Source of the DNA: Natrialbaceae archaeon AArc-T1-2
GTDB taxonomy: Archaea; Halobacteriota; Halobacteria; Halobacteriales; Natrialbaceae
Direction: 5' to 3'
Assembly (NCBI RefSeq): GCF_030273315.1
Contig: NZ_CP127174.1
Location: 1,984,001-2,048,000 of the forward strand
DNA: 64,000 nucleotides
Below the pieces are notes generated by a model, which worked only from the letters and a program-made list of their open reading frames with translations, was not told the origin of the DNA and did not search any database. Made by a program: the position numbers and the translations under genes. Each line of letters starts with the position of its first letter. Positions within the stretch are counted from its first letter, which is position 1. Shown here one piece after another: positions 62,824 through 64,000 of the stretch.

Positions 62824-63563
62824 CACGACGCGAATCACGATCTTCAGACGACGCAGGCGAACCGACACCGAACGGGACTCCGACTCGTACCGGATCCGGA
62901 ACGGTCGACAGTCTAACAGATCACGAGGTCATACCCGATGGTGGCTCGACTCCCGAGGCGACAAGCACGAGCGCTGAAACGGACACTGCGGCCGCCGACG
63001 CGACGACGACGAGCTACGACGAGTCGACCGCCGTCACGGACCCTTCCGAGGACGCCGAAGACGGGGCGCCCGGCGGGCAGATCCGCTATCGGACCCGTCC
63101 CACGATCAAGCCCTCGCTCGCCTGGATCGGCCTGACGCTCGTGATCGGTGGCGCACTCGCGGCAGCACTCTTCCAGAACCTTCTGGGACTCGAGGACCCT
63201 GAACTGTCGTCGATCCTCGGCTGGATCGTCGTCTTCGTCGTGGTCATCGTCGTCGCGCGATTCCTCGTCCGAATCTACATCCTGACGCGGACGCAGTACC
63301 TCATCACCAACGACACGATCCGCTACGAGTTCACGCTGTGGTTCCGGCGGCGCTCTCGAGACGTCCCGTTCACGCAGGTCAGAGGTCACGAACTCGACCA
63401 GAACCGAATCCAGCGAGCTTTCGGCGTGGGGACGGTGGCGGTACTCACCGGCGGGACGAACGCCAGTCTCGGCTACGTTGAGTTCCATAACGTCCCACAC
63501 CCCGGACGCGTCCGGTCGATCATCAGAGAGCGGACGCGAAAGTTCGCCGACCAGCGCCGGTGA
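62820..63563 (+). CDS. PH-domain membrane protein (YdbT-like) with disordered N-terminus
   Basis: 247 residues. The first 90 are Ser/Thr/Asp/Glu-rich and disordered. Two membrane helices follow near 102-150 ('LAWIGLTLVIGGALAAALFQN', 'ILGWIVVFVVVIVVARFLV'). The C-terminal PH domain reads 'YLITNDTIRYEFTLWFRRRSRDVPFTQVRGHELDQNRIQRAFGVGTVAVLTGG'. The ATGA overlap with the upstream gene supports a two-gene unit. It is related to the pair at 38.3-40.4 kb. Confidence 0.88.
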   Translation: MTRRESRSSDDAGEPTPNGTPTRTGSGTVDSLTDHEVIPDGGSTPEATSTSAETDTAAADATTTSYDESTAVTDPSEDAEDGAPGGQIRYRTRPTIKPSLAWIGLTLVIGGALAAALFQNLLGLEDPELSSILGWIVVFVVVIVVARFLVRIYILTRTQYLITNDTIRYEFTLWFRRRSRDVPFTQVRGHELDQNRIQRAFGVGTVAVLTGGTNASLGYVEFHNVPHPGRVRSIIRERTRKFADQRR

Positions 63564-63901
63564 CCGCTAGGACGGCGAGAGAGACTCAGTCGATCACATC
63601 GACAGCTGCACTATCTCGTCCGGTAGGCGTTGAATCTGCTTGAACTGTGCTCGGCCCGTCTCGAAAAGATGGTGGCGGTGAGCTTCGGCACTGGACAGTC
63701 GCCATTCACGATCGCTGCCCCAATTCAGGGACAGCTACCGGAAGACACGGTCGTCGAGTGGTTGATTCGCTGGGACAGCTCTGCGTACACCGAGAGCCGT
63801 CCAGGCAGCACGAACGACCATCTCACAGAACTCCGTGAACGACCACTCCCAGAGGCGACGCCTCCCACGGCAGGGCGTCGCCACGTACATCCAGTGGAGG
63901 T

Positions 63902-64000
63902 AAACTCAAGATGCTCGAACAGCGGCACTGTCTCGGTAGCCGCGGCATTCAAGAAGTCGTCTACCGACGCTACGTCTTGCTGGGTGCTGGCGCTCGTAGA
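63902..64000 (-). pseudogene. N-terminal fragment of an IS4-type transposase at the right edge
   Basis: Reading leftward from the right edge, the minus strand gives 'DVASVDDFLNAAATETVPLF' and then 'EHLEF'. This resembles the start of haloarchaeal IS4-family transposases ('SVESFFNVVETETL.LFEHL'). After that the frame no longer matches, so the gene is broken. No start codon or terminal repeat is visible in the window. The rest of 63564-63901 shows no gene I can support; a plus-strand frame open from ATG 63669 to the edge is possible but unconvincing. Confidence 0.35.

Noticed and set aside
63669-64000. Plus-strand frame open to the right edge
   Set aside because: No family pattern, and the opposite strand shows transposase-like residues; it cannot be judged without the next bases.
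1-64000. CRISPR arrays, rRNA or tRNA genes
   Set aside because: I saw no regularly spaced repeats, no rRNA-like sequence and no tRNA cloverleaf, though a covariance-model scan would be more sensitive than reading by eye.

Overview
The window reads as chromosomal DNA of a haloarchaeon, most likely from the Natrialba/Haloterrigena/Natrinema group; the genus is a guess. The evidence is high GC, strongly acidic proteins, twin-arginine (Tat) lipoproteins, a PGF-CTERM surface anchor, TATA elements placed 25-30 bases before start codons (leaderless mRNAs), and archaeal hallmark genes such as SRP19, Gar1, Pus10, aCPSF1/FttA, ribosomal P1 and archaeosine synthase RaSEA.

Region 1 (1-18.0 kb) is dominated by the baseplate, spike and tail-tip part of a contractile injection system (eCIS, Afp/PVC/MAC-like). 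The plus-strand genes are tightly packed: a repeat-rich disordered protein, LysM tube-baseplate adaptor, gpD hub, gpV spike, PAAR tip, gp25/gpW, two baseplate-J wedge proteins, a gpI-like tail protein carrying a helix-hairpin-helix module, a tail-associated protein, a possible 49-residue protein, a DUF4255 terminator-like protein and a carboxypeptidase-regulatory-like protein. Most neighbours overlap by 1-8 bases, so one long operon from a BRE/TATA promoter near 1.82 kb is likely. Sheath, tube and AAA+ ATPase genes are not in the window. A partial gene at the left edge may be part of the same island. A zinc-ribbon/membrane/winged-helix gene is transcribed divergently from the operon.

Region 2 (18.1-41.9 kb) is a mosaic of ordinary chromosome: two PQQ-propeller lipoproteins, a flavin-reductase-like protein, Pus10, an isolated ribosomal P1/L12 gene, Dph6, Pcm, an HTH-10 regulator, a short rhodanese with an MFS transporter, phosphoglycerate mutase, a complete cobalamin ABC importer (btuDC and btuF, divergent from one symmetric TATA), the SRP19-Gar1-presenilin-like cluster, CysRS, BolA, two PH-domain membrane proteins and fumarase.

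Region 3 (42-57.7 kb) holds cytidine deaminase, a small membrane protein with a 10-base Shine-Dalgarno, an Azf-like dehydrogenase, RaSEA, a histidine-degradation operon (hutU-hutG-hutI, with no hutH), A-type ATPase subunit D, a 2-isopropylmalate/citramalate synthase, the transcription terminator factor FttA followed by three perfect stem-loops, and endonuclease III.

Region 4 (57.7-64 kb) shows transposon debris (an IS1341-type right-end relic, a DUF2080 gene with a short partner, and a transposase fragment at the edge), a secreted DUF7282-like protein, a second PQQ-lipoprotein pair matching the pair at 18-20 kb, and a Yip1-like plus PH-domain membrane pair.

The observations most worth following are the eCIS with its unusual modules, and a 103-bp inverted-repeat element present twice (25.65 kb and 53.81 kb, 98/103 identical). 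Its ends resemble those of an 80-bp palindrome that begins at the fumarase stop codon; all three elements sit at or next to stop codons.
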